From Amaranthus tricolor (lineage: Eukaryota; Streptophyta; Magnoliopsida; Caryophyllales; Amaranthaceae), in assembly GCF_026212465.1 (NCBI RefSeq), contig NC_080060.1, positions 20,088,843 through 20,152,842 on the forward strand: 64,000 bases of DNA. The letters run 5' to 3'. Positions within the stretch are counted from its first letter, which is position 1. Each line of letters begins with the position of its first letter. A model generated the notes under the pieces. The model was not told where the DNA came from and made no database searches. It saw only the letters and a list, made by a program, of their open reading frames with translations. Of the stretch, positions 1 to 11,560 are shown in pieces. The translations under genes and the position numbers were made by a program.

Positions 1-49
1 AAATTGCTCTGAGTTTTGACGATAGCCTTATTCATAAAATTTGTACCAG

Positions 50-153
50 GTACTTTCGGATAGGATTGGTCTTCCATGTATGCTTGTGAAAGGGAGTCTA
101 TACATAGGCATTGATGAGGGGGCAGTGAACTTGATTAAATTTGGTGAAGGAAG
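50..153 (+). CDS. Exon of an EDR1/CTR1-type Raf-like MAPKKK, partial gene
   Basis: A 104 bp open segment starts after a CAG at 47-49 and ends at a GTAAGG splice donor (154). It translates to a stretch beginning VLSDRIGLPCMLVKGS and ending with GAVNLIKFGEG. This matches the conserved EDR1 regulatory domain found upstream of the kinase in plant Raf-like MAPKKKs such as EDR1 and CTR1, which act in stress and ethylene signalling. No neighbouring exon is recognisable in the next kilobase, and the upstream part lies outside the window. A hAT transposon end begins about 1 kb downstream, so this may be part of a disrupted host gene or an exon carried by the transposon. The family assignment rests on remembered motif similarity over about 34 residues. 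Confidence 0.6.
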
Positions 154-1117
154 GTAAGGGCTGATGCTGTTGTCTTTGAAAGTTATATTCATTGGGGTCA
201 GTTTTTACTTTCTTGGCATGCTTGAAGTCTGTATTTATGAAGATTTAGTTCAATTCTCTTCTGTATGAATTGTGTTGCTAGTTATATTCATTGTGTTTCT
301 AGTTATATTCATTGTGTTGCTAGTTCAATTCTCTTCTGTATGAAGGTTTAGTTCAATTTCTGTATGAAAGTTATATTCATTGTGTTGCTAGTTATGAATA
401 ACATTGCAAGCTTCTTCCATGTACATGAACTTACTTTTTCCATATTATTATAGCTTGGTTGAAATTTTTTGGTCACATACCTTTTCTGTGTAGTAAGTTG
501 AGTCCTACAATACTATAATGAACAAACATTGTTGTTGCTGCACAGACCTGCTGAGCTGCTGCTGACTCTTGCTCTTTCCAGGTTGTTCATTCAGCCCACA
601 TCTACTGATACTAGTTAATAGCTTCAACTTCTAATCTGTATGTACTTGACTATGCTGATGAATTGAACAATCAAATTGAATAACCAATCTGGATTGATGC
701 TTGGTGACTTCAGAATGCACCTATGCACAGATTGTGATCATATTTGGTTGCTCAACACAGGATTGATCTCAAGCATATTCATTCAAATCTGAACGAAGCA
801 TATTCGGTTCTGTTGGAAATTGATTTTTTGTAATTTTTGTTCATGTAATTTTGTCATGGAATTTTTTGTTCGTTCTTTGTGTAAATTGATTTTGAATATT
901 TTTTGACTAAATTTTTTCATTGTCACTCATTTTTAATAGCTTATTATTTGGAGAAGTATAAGATAGTTTGTATTAGTAATCTTTAATATAGTTTGTCTTC
1001 ATGGTTCTCATTGTTCATAACTTCAATTTTATCATCAGTGTTTATCATAGATTACATGAAATTGTAAGTTTGGGTTGAACTGTTCAACTGTCAATTCGAT
1101 TCTTCAGCAACTATTCA
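154..1117. other. Non-coding stretch with short direct repeats (intron or hAT interior)
   Basis: No coding segment recognised. At about 240-410 the phrases AGTTATATTCATTGTGTTGC and TTCAATTCTCTTCTGTATGA recur several times in direct orientation. The stretch lies between the EDR1-like exon and the hAT subterminal block, and could be an intron of the former or interior of the latter. Confidence 0.4.
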
Positions 1118-1830
1118 ACTATAAATGGTGGACATACTCACGTACATTTGATGGATGATACTTTTATGGTGGATATATAACTATATATAGTTGCTGATTG
1201 AATGTTAATTTTTGGGTAAAAACTTGATATTTGTATATTTACATTAGGTGGATGTATAAGTGATGGATGTAAATTTTTGGGGTAAAAAACTTGATATTTG
1301 TATATGTTAATTTGGTGGATGTATAAGTATGAATGTAAATTTTTGGAGTTAAAAACTTAATATTTGTATATTTATATTTGGTGGATTTATAATTAGAAAA
1401 CTGAAATTGGACCTAATTTGCTAAAATTAGGTGAAAAATTGATTCGGATTTATAACAGTTCGATTAACAATCGGTTCGGATTGGTATCAGTTCGGGTTAA
1501 AAACAGTTCGATTAATAATCGATTCGGGTTTGTATCAGTTCGGGTTAAAAACAATTCGATCTTGATCGGTTTTAGTCAGGTTGCATTCGGTTACGTGCAT
1601 AATTCGGGTCGGATTTGACTTGGGTCGATCACTGTTTAGTTCGGGTAACATCGGTTAAGGTTTATATGTCGGTTATAAAATTCGGTTGCAGTTCGAGTTC
1701 GATTTTGCCCTTTTCGGTTTTCAAACGGTTCGAGTGAAGTATCGTTCCGGTTATTGCGGTTCGGTAAACCTAAAAAACTTACATTTTTTCGGGTCGGATT
1801 TTCGGGTCGGGTTTGTTTTGAACAGCTTTA
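1118..1830 (+). mobile_element. Terminal part of a hAT-family transposon (copy A)
   Basis: A block rich in GGTTCGG/TCGGTT motifs ends at TTTTGAACAGCTTTA (1816-1830). In reverse complement this reads TAAAGCTGTTCAAAA, close to the terminus of the hAT copy at 61634 (TAGAGCTGTTCAAA). The block from about 1118 (GGTGGACATACTCACGTACA) through three degenerate tandem units of about 60 bp (1200-1400) and the GGTTCGG-rich part aligns over its length with the reverse complement of 61634-62525. The two are therefore the same family in opposite orientation. The other end of this copy is not visible. Confidence 0.7.
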
Positions 1831-3689
1831 CCTGAAAGAATAGGAGTTAGGTTGTATTTTAAAGTAAGATCCTTGCCATATATTTCAAAGGAACCACATA
1901 ACTCCTTCCCTCTTTTATCCCATCACTCCTCACATTCTGCGCCTCCCACAAGCAACACATGCCATCTCTCTCCCTCCCATGAGAAGCACCGGCCACCTTC
2001 CCTCCCCCACGAGCAGTCACCAGCAGCAGACGACTGCGTTTTCTCTCTCACAACAGCAACAGGCTGCGTTCTTCTCCTTCACCAACAGCCGAGCTGCTGT
2101 GCTGCCAGCAGGGGCAGCTCCACGCGACTCCTCCACCATTTCTGTGCTCCACACCACCACAACACCCACCTATACCCTCACCCTTTTCTAGTTCCTCCAT
2201 TGTGAGCCATCCACTCTTTTCTCTAATTAATTTTCTAGATTTTATTTGGAGTTTTATTAAGTGTTTTGAGTTTGATGTTGGTTTTGTGTTATGCTCATTG
2301 AATCTTTTTGTGGGTAAGAGTTTGATGGATGAATTGAACATATTTATGATTTAGGGTTTGAAGTGTGATTAGAAATTATGGGTTGTGTGTTGATTGTGTG
2401 TTAGTTTCTTTGAATCTTGCTATGAGTAATAATTAAAGGTGTTATCTTTGAAATTTAGTAATGGTGTGGGCTTTTATGTTACATTTTGGTGGTGTATTAG
2501 TTTTATTGATTCTTGATATAGATAATGGTTAAAAGTGTTATCTATGAACATGAAATGACTAGGGTTTAGAGTTAGAGATGAAATTACTAATGATGTGTGT
2601 TTTATGCTATATTTTGGTGGTGTGATGATTGATTGGATAACCTTACAAGTCGTTTTAAGACATAGTTTGGTTAAATATTATTGTGATAGATTTAGTTGGT
2701 AATGTTAATGATTAGAGTTGAATATAGAAGTGGTGTGGTTGTTAAATTGGGAATAATAGTTGCTAATTGTGTAGATTGATTGTTGCAAATTACAAGTACT
2801 CTTATTTGGTTGTTGTTGAAGTCATAATGCATAATTTTAGTAAGCCAAGAGCACAATGTCAACTTATCGTTGATGGTTGCTAAAGTTATTTGTCGTGTTG
2901 TTTTGATTATAATTCTTTCTAGCTTTGAAGAATGTAACAAATGATATCCCAATTCGATAACTCTAAGATTTGCCTTATCGTTATATAACTGTTATATTAA
3001 ATTTGTAAGGCTTAGTTGTGATTAGTTATTTTTGGGTAACGCGAACCGATATACTCAAAAAAATTAGTCGATGAAAAGGAGCAATTCACATATGCTTTTA
3101 CTTCTAAATTGGTGAAAAGACTTATGTTGTGTTGAGTTAATGATTTTGACTTGTATTGAATGAGTTGTGTGCGTGCTAGAATAATTGAAAACTCATGTTG
3201 AATGGGTGATAGTTGTTACTTAGGCATTTAGTTGGTATGACAAAGTAGTTAAGGGAACTTATTAGTTCTATTCCTAACTTGTATAGGTTCCCAATTCATA
3301 AGAGGAAAGTAAAACCTTAGTTGGGTGGTTTTTGTAACTTTTATCGTGCAGTAACGCTTGCAGGTACGTACACGCAGTAATTAATTATCAAATTCATCGT
3401 TTCAAAGTATTATTAATATTTCATGATTATATACATCTTATTAGAATTATAGAGCGCCAAAAAGTAAACTATGCTAGCGAATAGTCATAATAGGGATGTA
3501 GGCAAGTAGAATGAAAGCATTAGGAGACTATGAGAACAGATTTCTAAATAGTAGAGAACGCATCATGGTTGTGTTTGGTATCGAAGTGATTTCTGACTTA
3601 TTGAGCCTTGATTATGATTAGTTGGCGTGATTCAACTGGATTATGTCTAGTTGATTTAGTAGTCCCCTAGGTGAGATCCGATGGGATCA

Positions 3690-3965
3690 CCGTAAGGCGG
3701 TATGAGCATACTTTTATCATTGCGCTTCGGATGGCCGATACCGCCCCTTGACCGAGGTGTTACCATGCAGTCCTTCAAAACCCCAATATGGTGGCCTCTT
3801 CACTTGTTTAGTACCCCAGTGTGTTAGTTTTTCCCGAAGGTAGTAGGACCCGAGAGGGTCAGCTATAGGGGGTATGAGCTCATACTTTGCCTTAGGCGCC
3901 GGATGGCCGATAACGCCCTTAGCCGTGTCACTATGCCATGAAGTGGAGAAAAGATCCATAGATAG
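3690..3965 (+). repeat. Diverged duplication inside the gypsy-type LTR
   Basis: Two diverged copies of a segment containing GGTATGAGC, CATACTTT and CGGATGGCCGATA occur at about 3700-3780 and 3870-3950. Blocks like this, giving a locally GC-richer patch, are common in long plant gypsy LTRs. Confidence 0.55.
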
Positions 3966-3973
3966 AATGTTAC

Positions 3974-4078
3974 TCATCGATAGAAAGTTTATTCATTCAT
4001 AGAAACTTACACATTGATAGAACGTTTACACATTGATAGAACGTTTACACATTGATAGAAAATTTATTCAATGATAGA
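3974..4078 (+). repeat. Tandem repeat of about 21 bp (CATTGATAGAACGTTTACA)
   Basis: About five tandem units with the core CATTGATAGAA-GTTTACA lie inside the gypsy-type LTR. The central units are almost identical and the outer ones decay. Confidence 0.7.
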
Positions 4079-5245
4079 GTAGTTTATGCTAGTGAGAAGT
4101 GCGCCTAAGTTAAGTTACCTCAAGGGAGTTACTAGTCCCTAAGATGGATTATGATCACACTTACTCTAAGATAGACAAGCTCTATAAGGTCATGTGTTAG
4201 GTAGTCTGTTAATGCCTTGGTTGAGTTGATACTACGTGTGTTTTGCAAGAGTTTATGTTTTGAGAAGAGGAGTGTGAAGACCTGCTTTCGACCCCAAGAA
4301 CACATGGTTCGAGTTGGAAATAATATAATGAGATTAAGAATTATAAGTGGACGATAAACGGTTACTATCTATGCTTGTGTCTTATGAAATCATCTTATGT
4401 TGTTGTATAATATAATGTTATCTAGTAGTTGGCCTTATTATATTTGATGCTAGTTACTAACGTGTACATGTTTGTGTTTATGTTTGATTGTTGATGACTT
4501 TCTATGATTGTCCTGCTACGACACATTGGCCTTTGGACTAATGTTGAGCAGCAGGAGGATCATAGACAGGCGTAGCAGGTATTGGAGCTTGGAGAATGAT
4601 TAGGGCGAAGCATAACCTGTATCATACCGTTATCTTTCGATTTTGTAGCTTTTGTTTATCTTTTGTAAACTTTAGTTGTATACGTGTTGTTATGAGGCCT
4701 TGTGTCCTCCCTTGTATATTTGTATTTCCGTTGCATAATTTATAACTTTGTATAGTTTTAAGGAGTTAAGTCATTTTAAAACGCAAGCGTTAACACTGGA
4801 ACCACGATCCATGCTTGGCATGTTGATTTGAGAAGCCGGCGACGAATCATTCCGCAGTGATATGGTTTTGATAGGGCGTTGATGCCTTTACTTTATTAGA
4901 TTCTAAATAGCTTTTGTTTTTCTACAAAGGCACATAATTTTGGGGTAGATGCTAAGCCGAAATTTCCACTGACATTTTAAAAGTTTATTATTATTTTATT
5001 TATTTTATTTTAATGTAACACCAAAATTTACTTCTGTCCTTTACGGTTTTGGTTTCGTACAAGGGGTCGAAAATTCAGGGGTGTTACAATATTTTCTTAA
5101 ACATATTGTTGATCTGTGTTACGTGATATTTAGAATTAGGCAAATAAATTGAGCAGCTTCCCTAAGTTCGACCCGTTAAGCTACATGTACATCTTTTACT
5201 TGCGGTTAAAATAATGTCACATCAAGATCCAGAGACTTATGGCTT

Positions 5246-5765
5246 TGATACCATTTAATTTGGTCCATATTAGGGTTTATTTAAGGCTCCAAGAATGGAT
5301 AAAGATGTAGAATTTTGTAGGCCATTTATGTAGCACAAGGATATTATCATAAAACTGATGTTGAGTTGGATTTTAACTAGTTTCGATCACTTACCAATAA
5401 GCCTCTTTCCTCCAACCCTCAATGTTAAGAATCACTTCCTTAGATCTTGGTGGAAACTTGCTAATAAGCTAGCTACTTGTTTCACTCACAATAATACAAA
5501 TTAGGAGGAGAAATACAGACAACACTTTCAAAATTACTTTAATTCCTTATTTCTCAATCATGTGTGTGTTACAATTTAAAGGAAGTACAGGTTTTATTTA
5601 TAAACTTTTAGTTGTGTATCGATAAAAGGAGGAAGGATAACTAACTACCAGCTAGCTTATAACCACTTATGCCAGTTGTTTATAACTTATGAACAGAAAC
5701 AATCTTTATGTACATCCTTATTAAAAAAAAAAATTAGAAAAAAATGTAACTTAGCTAAAGATAGA
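5246..5765 (-). repeat. Possible LTR of a minus-strand retroelement
   Basis: GGCTTTGATACCA at 5239-5251 is the reverse complement of a near-consensus tRNA-Met primer-binding site (TGGTATCAAAGCC). The sequence to its right contains a TATA-like motif on the minus strand at about 5592-5604. Together these suggest the 5' LTR of a minus-strand element, but no second LTR or coding region was tied to it. Confidence 0.3.
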
Positions 5766-6283
5766 TTCTTTAATCTAAAATGCTACAATTTGGCTTCCTA
5801 ATTCATGAATACTTTGCAAGGTGGTTGAAATTTCAATATTATTCCACCTTTGTATGATACGATTTTGCAAGTAAAATAGTACATGACTCAATTTACCAAG
5901 AAGCAAAGGCTTTTTCATCGAATGTTCATGCATAAAGAAAAGATTTGCAGGAAACATCACTTTATATTGCATGTCAACAATAAGTTTATGCACAAAAATG
6001 AGATTTAAATGAAATTCTAGAACAAACAAAACATCTTTTTAGCCTTAGACCATGAGGAAAAATAATTGTCCTAATAAATTCAACTTTACATGTTTTCCAT
6101 TTAGGATAGTTATACTATGTGTTTTATTTTATAAAAATTTATAAACATTAAATCAAAGAATATGTGATCTGAGGCTCCACGATTAAAAATCAAGATCTAT
6201 GAATGGAAGCATTTAAACAGAAAGTACATGCAAATCGTGCAGAATTAAACTGAGATTGATTACAGCAAGAAGATATTAGTTCT
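5766..6283 (-). pseudogene. Older copia polyprotein remnant, left half (pre-integrase region)
   Basis: The minus strand at 5775-6029 encodes a stretch resembling the protease/GAG-pre-integrase spacer of plant Ty1/copia polyproteins (VHKLIVDMQYKVMF, then LLLGKLSHVLFYL). Upstream on the minus strand the frame is broken. The remnant is interrupted by the younger copia element at 6289-11178; its gag part lies on the other side at 11179-11560. The similarity is weak and the assignment rests partly on the matching gag fragment. Confidence 0.4.
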
Positions 6284-6288
6284 GGTTT

Positions 6289-6463
6289 TATTAGGAAAGT
6301 ATATTAGAAAATATATGTAAATATTTTTACCACTAATATGTTGATTATGTGAATAATTTGTTACCTTAATTATAGACATGTAAATAGGAAACCCTAAAAG
6401 GTTTCTCTATAAATAACAATTATGAATAATAATGAAGGGCAAGGGAGAATTCCTAAATCAATA
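6289..6463 (+). repeat. 5' LTR of the copia element
   Basis: Nearly identical to 11003-11178. It contains the TATA-like CTCTATAAATAA at about 6404-6415 and ends just before the primer-binding site. Confidence 0.85.
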
Positions 6464-6476
6464 TGGTATCGTAGAG
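6464..6476 (+). other. Primer-binding site of the copia element
   Basis: TGGTATCGTAGAG immediately follows the 5' LTR. It resembles the usual TGGTATCAGAGC complement of initiator tRNA-Met. Confidence 0.7.
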
Positions 6477-6584
6477 TCATTATCCTACGAGCTACCTAAT
6501 TGCTTTACTCCTCCATTTTCTAATAATTTGCTCTTCAATTTTCATATTTTTTTCCCCTCCTCTACAAACTACACTTTCTACATT

Positions 6585-9500
6585 ATGGCAGATATTAATA
6601 TTCCAAATACTAATCCTACATTTTCTGGTACTCTTTTAACTTCATCGTATCATCCGGCTCTTTCCGTTACTAATGTCAAATCTCTTATTCCTCTAGTACT
6701 TGATGTGTGGATAAAGTTGAATATACACCATGGGCTACTCTTTTTCTTAATACTGCCAAAGTATATAAGATCCTTGATCATATTGATCCAAAGGCCAAGA
6801 AACAAGAGGTTGATAATGATGTCTGGGAACAACTTGATGTTATTGTCCAGCAATGGATTTATGGAACAATTTATACTCATCTCTTACTCAAAATTCTAGA
6901 TGAAAAGGCTACGGCCATGACTGCATGGAACCGCTTACGTGAAATATTCCAAGATAATAAGGGTACTCGAGTTGTTCATATGGAAAATCAATTTAGTTCC
7001 ATTTGCACTGTCCTAATTTTCTTCTCTGTCGGATTATTGTCAATCTCTCAAGTCTATTTCAGTACAATTATCGGCTTTGGATCATCCGATTTCCGATGAA
7101 CGTCTAGTCCTTTAATTGGTTGGACGACTCCAGAATGATGATTATAAGGTAGTTGCTGCACTTATTCAACAATCTGATCCTCTCCTTTTTTTTGATAAAG
7201 CATGCTCAGCGTTAAAACTTGATCGAGTAAGTAGAGAAAATAATAAATCACAATCAAATTCATCAACCGTTCTTTTAACGACTAATGATTTCGCAACGTC
7301 TTACTCGCACCAAAACCAACGTCAGTTTGGTACAAGGGAATCTTACCCACATCCAAACCACCGTTAAAATGGTCAACGGGAAGACAATAGGCGTAGTCAT
7401 CATCGTGGTCGTGGTAATGGTAGTCGAAGCGGTCATCATGGGGGTCGTAGCAGAGGTTCTCAATATTCTCTGCAATACCGAGGCTATGGCGGAAATATTC
7501 AACAACAACATCAAAGAAATGATCCACCACTTGGTTTATTAATTTCTTGAATTCATGGGCCCATACCAATACTCCTGCTCCTTGCCCATTTTTTACTTAA
7601 GGTAATGTATCTGATATGAATCCAGTAACAGGCCAAGCTCATTTAACTACTGGTCAACAGTCCAATTTAGCAGGTATTCTTGGCCCATTACCAACTACAC
7701 ATGATTTGTCTCGAGCATCTACTTTTCAACCCATGGATCTTCCTACATTTTTTAACACTCTACAACTACATACTCCAGACTCTAATTGGTATATGGATAC
7801 CGGTGCTAGTTCCATATTATGAACAATTCAGGTATATCTTCTTTTATGTGTAATTGGCGTAATTTAAATTCTACTATAGTAGTAGGCAATTGCAAGCATA
7901 TACCCATTATTGGATCTGGCACTACTAAATTACCTAAACCTCTTCCACCCCTCACCCTAAAAAATATTCTATTTGCATCACATATCATTAAAAATCTTAT
8001 ATCTATTAGACAATTTACTCTGGATAACTAGGTATCTATAGAATTTGATCCTTTTGGTTTTTCTGTGAAGGACCTCTGGACAGGGAATATTATGATGAGA
8101 TACAATAGTACGAGGGACGTGTACTCTTTGTCTTCCACTTCTTCTCTGTCATCCAACTCAAATTTTGTTGTTCTCTCTCCTACTGTTTGGCACAATCGAT
8201 TAGGACATCCAGGAGAGATCAAGTTCTTAGTTACCTTAGACATAAAAACTTTATTTCTTGTAATAAAGGGGTTTTGCCCTATATTTGTCATAGATGTTAG
8301 TTGGAAAACCATTTTCATTTACCGTTTGTTTCTTTTACTACTCAAACTTATGCTGCTTTTGATATTATTCATACGAATTTGTTCACTTTTCCAATCATAG
8401 TAATACAAGTTTTTGTTACTATTTGTTGTTTCTTGATGATTATTCACATTTTTTATGGGTTTTTCCGTTAAAATACAAATTTGAGGCTTTCTCTAAGTTT
8501 TCTTACTTTCATTCGTATGTGAAAACTCAAGTTGAGGTGAGTATTAAGGCACTTAGAATGATAATGGTCGAGAATTTGGCAAAGATAGTTTTACTCTTTT
8601 TTCCCACATTTATGGTATGATTTGGCGACATTCTTGTTCTCATACTTCTCCTCAAAATGGTAAAGCTGAAAGAATTATCCGCACCATAAATAATTTGTGT
8701 TGTTCTCTTTTATTTCATGTCTCTCTTCCTCTCAACTTTTGGGTCGAATCTCTTAATATGGCTATTTGTTAAATATTAATCCCACTAAAGTTTTAAATTT
8801 TCTTAATCCTATCCATATCTTAATTCATAAGGTACCTTCCTATACACATCTTCGAGTTTTTGGTTGTCTTTGCTATCCTAATTTTTCTGCTACATCACCC
8901 TACAAGTTGAGTCCTCGATCCACTCCTTGCATTTTTCTAGGTTATACTTCATCTCATAAGGGATATCGATGTTTGGATATCAAAACCAATAAAGTGATTA
9001 TATCAAGACATCTTACCTTTGATGAAAATATTTTTCCGTATGCCTCTCAACATACTCCTCGTCTTGAAGATTATGTTTTTGAGTCTCCAACATGTAAATC
9101 TATTAACCAACCCAGTCCTATATCCAATTCTTCCATACGTTCCACCTCAAATTATCAAAGTCCACAAAAGGATACATCTCAACCATCTTTGATCATCCCT
9201 GATCCTATGTCTACACACCCAGTGGTCATACAATCCCCGGTTCAACATTCCCCTGTGATACCACAACTACAATATAATGATGAACTAATTTCTTCTACTC
9301 CACAAAATCTGACCATCCCAATTGTTTCTAACCCAGATCAATTTGTCAATCCAGCATCTACACCTCATCCAATACACCTAATGCGCACACGTGCAAAGTG
9401 TGGCATTCACAAACCCGACACATGTATACTCTCATTTCATCAATGTCATCTCCTATCTCTCCGATCCCTAAATCTTAACGATGTGCACTTTTAGATCCTA

Positions 9501-10955
9501 ACTGGTATAATGCTATGCGAGATGAATACAATGCCTTGATTGCTACTTATATATGGGATTTGGTACCACGACCTCCTAATGTCAAAGTGATTCGGAGTAT
9601 GTGGGTATTTTGTCATAAGGAAAAATATGATGGGAAGTTCGAGCGATATAAAGCCTAATTAGTTGCTAATGGAAAGGGACAAGAAGTCGGTGTTGATGGT
9701 GGAGACACTTTTAGCCCAGTAGTTAAGCCTACTACTATCAGAACTGTATTGACTCTTGCGGTATCAAGAAAATAGACGATTCACCAATTAGATGTCAAAA
9801 ATGCTTTTCTTTATGATGATTTGCAGGAAACGGTTTATATGCATCAACCAATGGGTTTTGTTGATCCTCAAAACCTAAACATGTATGTCTTCTTTGGCGA
9901 TCATTATATGGTCTTAAACAAGCTCCGTGAGGTTGGTATCAACGGTTTGCGTTTTACATTTTATCACTTGGTTTTCTTAATAGAGTGATCCATCCTTATT
10001 TGTTTTCTGTCGTGGTTCTGAGATTGCTTATTTGTTGTTATATGTGGATGATATTATCCTCACTTGTTCCTCTGCTTCACTGCATAAGAAAGTTATTCAA
10101 TTACTGAGTTCCGAGTTTGCTATGAAAGATCTTGGTCCCTTGTCTTATTTTCTGGGTATTTCGGTTACTGGCACCAAAGATCACATGTTCTTATGTCAAC
10201 TAAAGTATGCGCAGAACATTTTAGCCCATGCTAACATGTCGTCTTTTAAACCTGCATCAACTCCAGTTGATACAAAATCAAAACTCGGTATGAATTGTGG
10301 AAAACCAGTTGATGATCCGGCGTTTTATAGACAGATTGCTAGAGCTTTACCATATCTTACCATCACCCGCCATGATATCGCTTATGCTGGACAACAACTT
10401 TGCTTATTCATGCATGATCCCCGATAACCTCATTTTTATGGTATGAAACGTATCCTGTGATATGTCCAAGGTACTCTTTCATTTGGGCTCCATTTTACAT
10501 CTACTCCTGCATCTAGTTTAGTATCTTACTCTGATGCAGATTGGGGAGGATGTCCTGATACACGTCGGTCTACTTCTAGGTATTGTGTAATCCTTGGTGA
10601 CAATCTTATATCTTGGTCTTCTAAGCGTCAGAATACATTATCTCATTCTAGTGCAGAGGCTGAGTATCGGGTTGTTGCAAATGTTGTTGCTGAAACTACT
10701 TGGATTAGAAATCTTGTTTTGGAATTGCATTGTCCATTACCTAAAGCTACAATTGTTTATTGTGATAATATCAGTGCTGTTTATATGTCTCATAATCCCG
10801 TCCAGCACCAGCGTACAAAACATGTTGAGATGGACATACATTTTCTTCATGAACAGGTCGCTCTTGGTCACATTCGTGTCCTTCATGTTCCGCCCTCTTT
10901 TCAATGTGTTGACATATTCATAAAAGGTTGCCACTTCAGTTGTTCACTTCTTTTA
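6585..10955 (+). pseudogene. Copia gag-pol polyprotein, frameshifted and with stops
   Basis: Gag starts at ATG 6585. It shifts frame near 6705 and continues as a UBN2-type gag (DNDVWEQLD, near 6815-6840). Protease shows the active-site DTGAS at about 7796-7810. The GAG-pre-integrase motif HNRLGHPG lies near 8190, the integrase core near 8423 (FLDDYSHFLWVFPL) and 8655 (SPQNGKAERI), and the integrase C-terminal region at 8766-9060 (RVFGCLCYPNF). Reverse transcriptase follows, with YVDDIIL at about 10040, and RNase H with SDADWGG near 10530. Several in-frame stops (near 9657 and 9773) and frameshifts separate these blocks, so no functional polyprotein can be made. Domain order (integrase before RT) defines it as Ty1/copia. 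Confidence 0.85.
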
Positions 10956-10990
10956 TGTCCAGTCTCAACATTCGTCCATCTACTGCTTCG

Positions 10991-11002
10991 ACTACAGGGG
11001 TG
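10991..11002 (+). other. Polypurine tract region of the copia element
   Basis: ACTACAGGGGTG directly precedes the 3' LTR, where plus-strand synthesis would be primed. It is short and somewhat degraded. Confidence 0.5.
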
Positions 11003-11178
11003 AATTAGGAGAGTATATTAGAAAATATATGTAAATATTTTTACCGTTAATATGTTGATTATGTGAATAATTTGTTATCTTAATTATAGCCTTGTAAATA
11101 GGAAACCCTAAAAGGTTTCTCTATAAATAACAGTTATGAAAAATAATGAAGGGCAAGGGAGAATTCCTAAATCTAATA
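11003..11178 (+). repeat. 3' LTR of the copia element
   Basis: Copy of the 5' LTR with about nine substitutions. It ends in TAATA and is followed by the candidate target duplication GGTTT. Confidence 0.85.
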
Positions 11179-11560
11179 GGTTTGATGAAACTTCCCATCA
11201 AGTTTTGGCTTTGTTGGCACTTCAAAGTTTTTTGAGATTGATTACAATAAATAATAATAGGATCTAATGCATCAAGTTCACCCCCTAAGACTTTTGATCT
11301 TGTATTAAATTACCATACTGATTCGTTCATGTATTATAAAAAGTTGAGTGCTAGAAATTTATTCCATATCTTTGTTCAAGTTCATCCCAGATACCGTTAG
11401 TAATACCATAGTAAATAATACTCTATTCAATATTTCATCTAGCTAGGGCACCCTATCACGGTATTATTGACTCAATTCCAAGCATTTATTCATTTTCATT
11501 TCTATTAGAATTGTTGATTAAGCCATTGATATATCCTAACTTGTTTTTCCCGGAAAGAGT
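11179..11560 (-). pseudogene. Older copia gag remnant, right half
   Basis: On the minus strand, near 11395-11365, the sequence reads IWDELEQRYG, the signature of plant copia gag (UBN2 domain). It is followed by a decayed continuation with stops. Together with 5766-6283 it forms one minus-strand copia relic split by the insertion of 6289-11178. Confidence 0.55.

Larger units (their letters stand above)
1831..5091 (+). repeat. Probable Ty3/gypsy long terminal repeat, about 3.2 kb
   Basis: The stretch has no conserved reading frame and ends with GGGGTGTTACA (about 5081-5091), the usual 3' terminus of plant chromovirus-type gypsy LTRs (TGTAACACC...GGTGTTACA). A TGTAACACC also occurs internally at about 5014. 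A pyrimidine-rich segment (1890-2190) resembles the transcribed leader of such LTRs. The left boundary is not defined and may coincide with the hAT end at 1830. No primer-binding site follows the right end, so this is a solo or 3' LTR. Confidence 0.5.
6289..11178 (+). mobile_element. Ty1/copia LTR retrotransposon, complete in outline but decayed
   Basis: Two short LTRs of about 175 bp (6289-6463 and 11003-11178) flank gag, protease, integrase, reverse transcriptase and RNase H remnants in the copia order. A candidate 5 bp target duplication GGTTT lies at 6284-6288 and 11179-11183. The LTRs differ at about nine positions (roughly 5%), so insertion is not recent. The termini read TA...TA where copia has TG...CA, consistent with transition mutations. 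LTR boundaries are certain to about 2 bp. The element sits in an older copia remnant of opposite orientation. Confidence 0.85.

Noticed and set aside
1852..2341. His/Pro/Ser-rich open frames on both strands
   Set aside because: They lie in the pyrimidine-rich part of a gypsy-type LTR, with no conserved domain and frames open on both strands by composition.
3717..3977. 86-codon minus-strand open frame
   Set aside because: It falls in the duplicated GC-richer block of the gypsy-type LTR and has no known domain.
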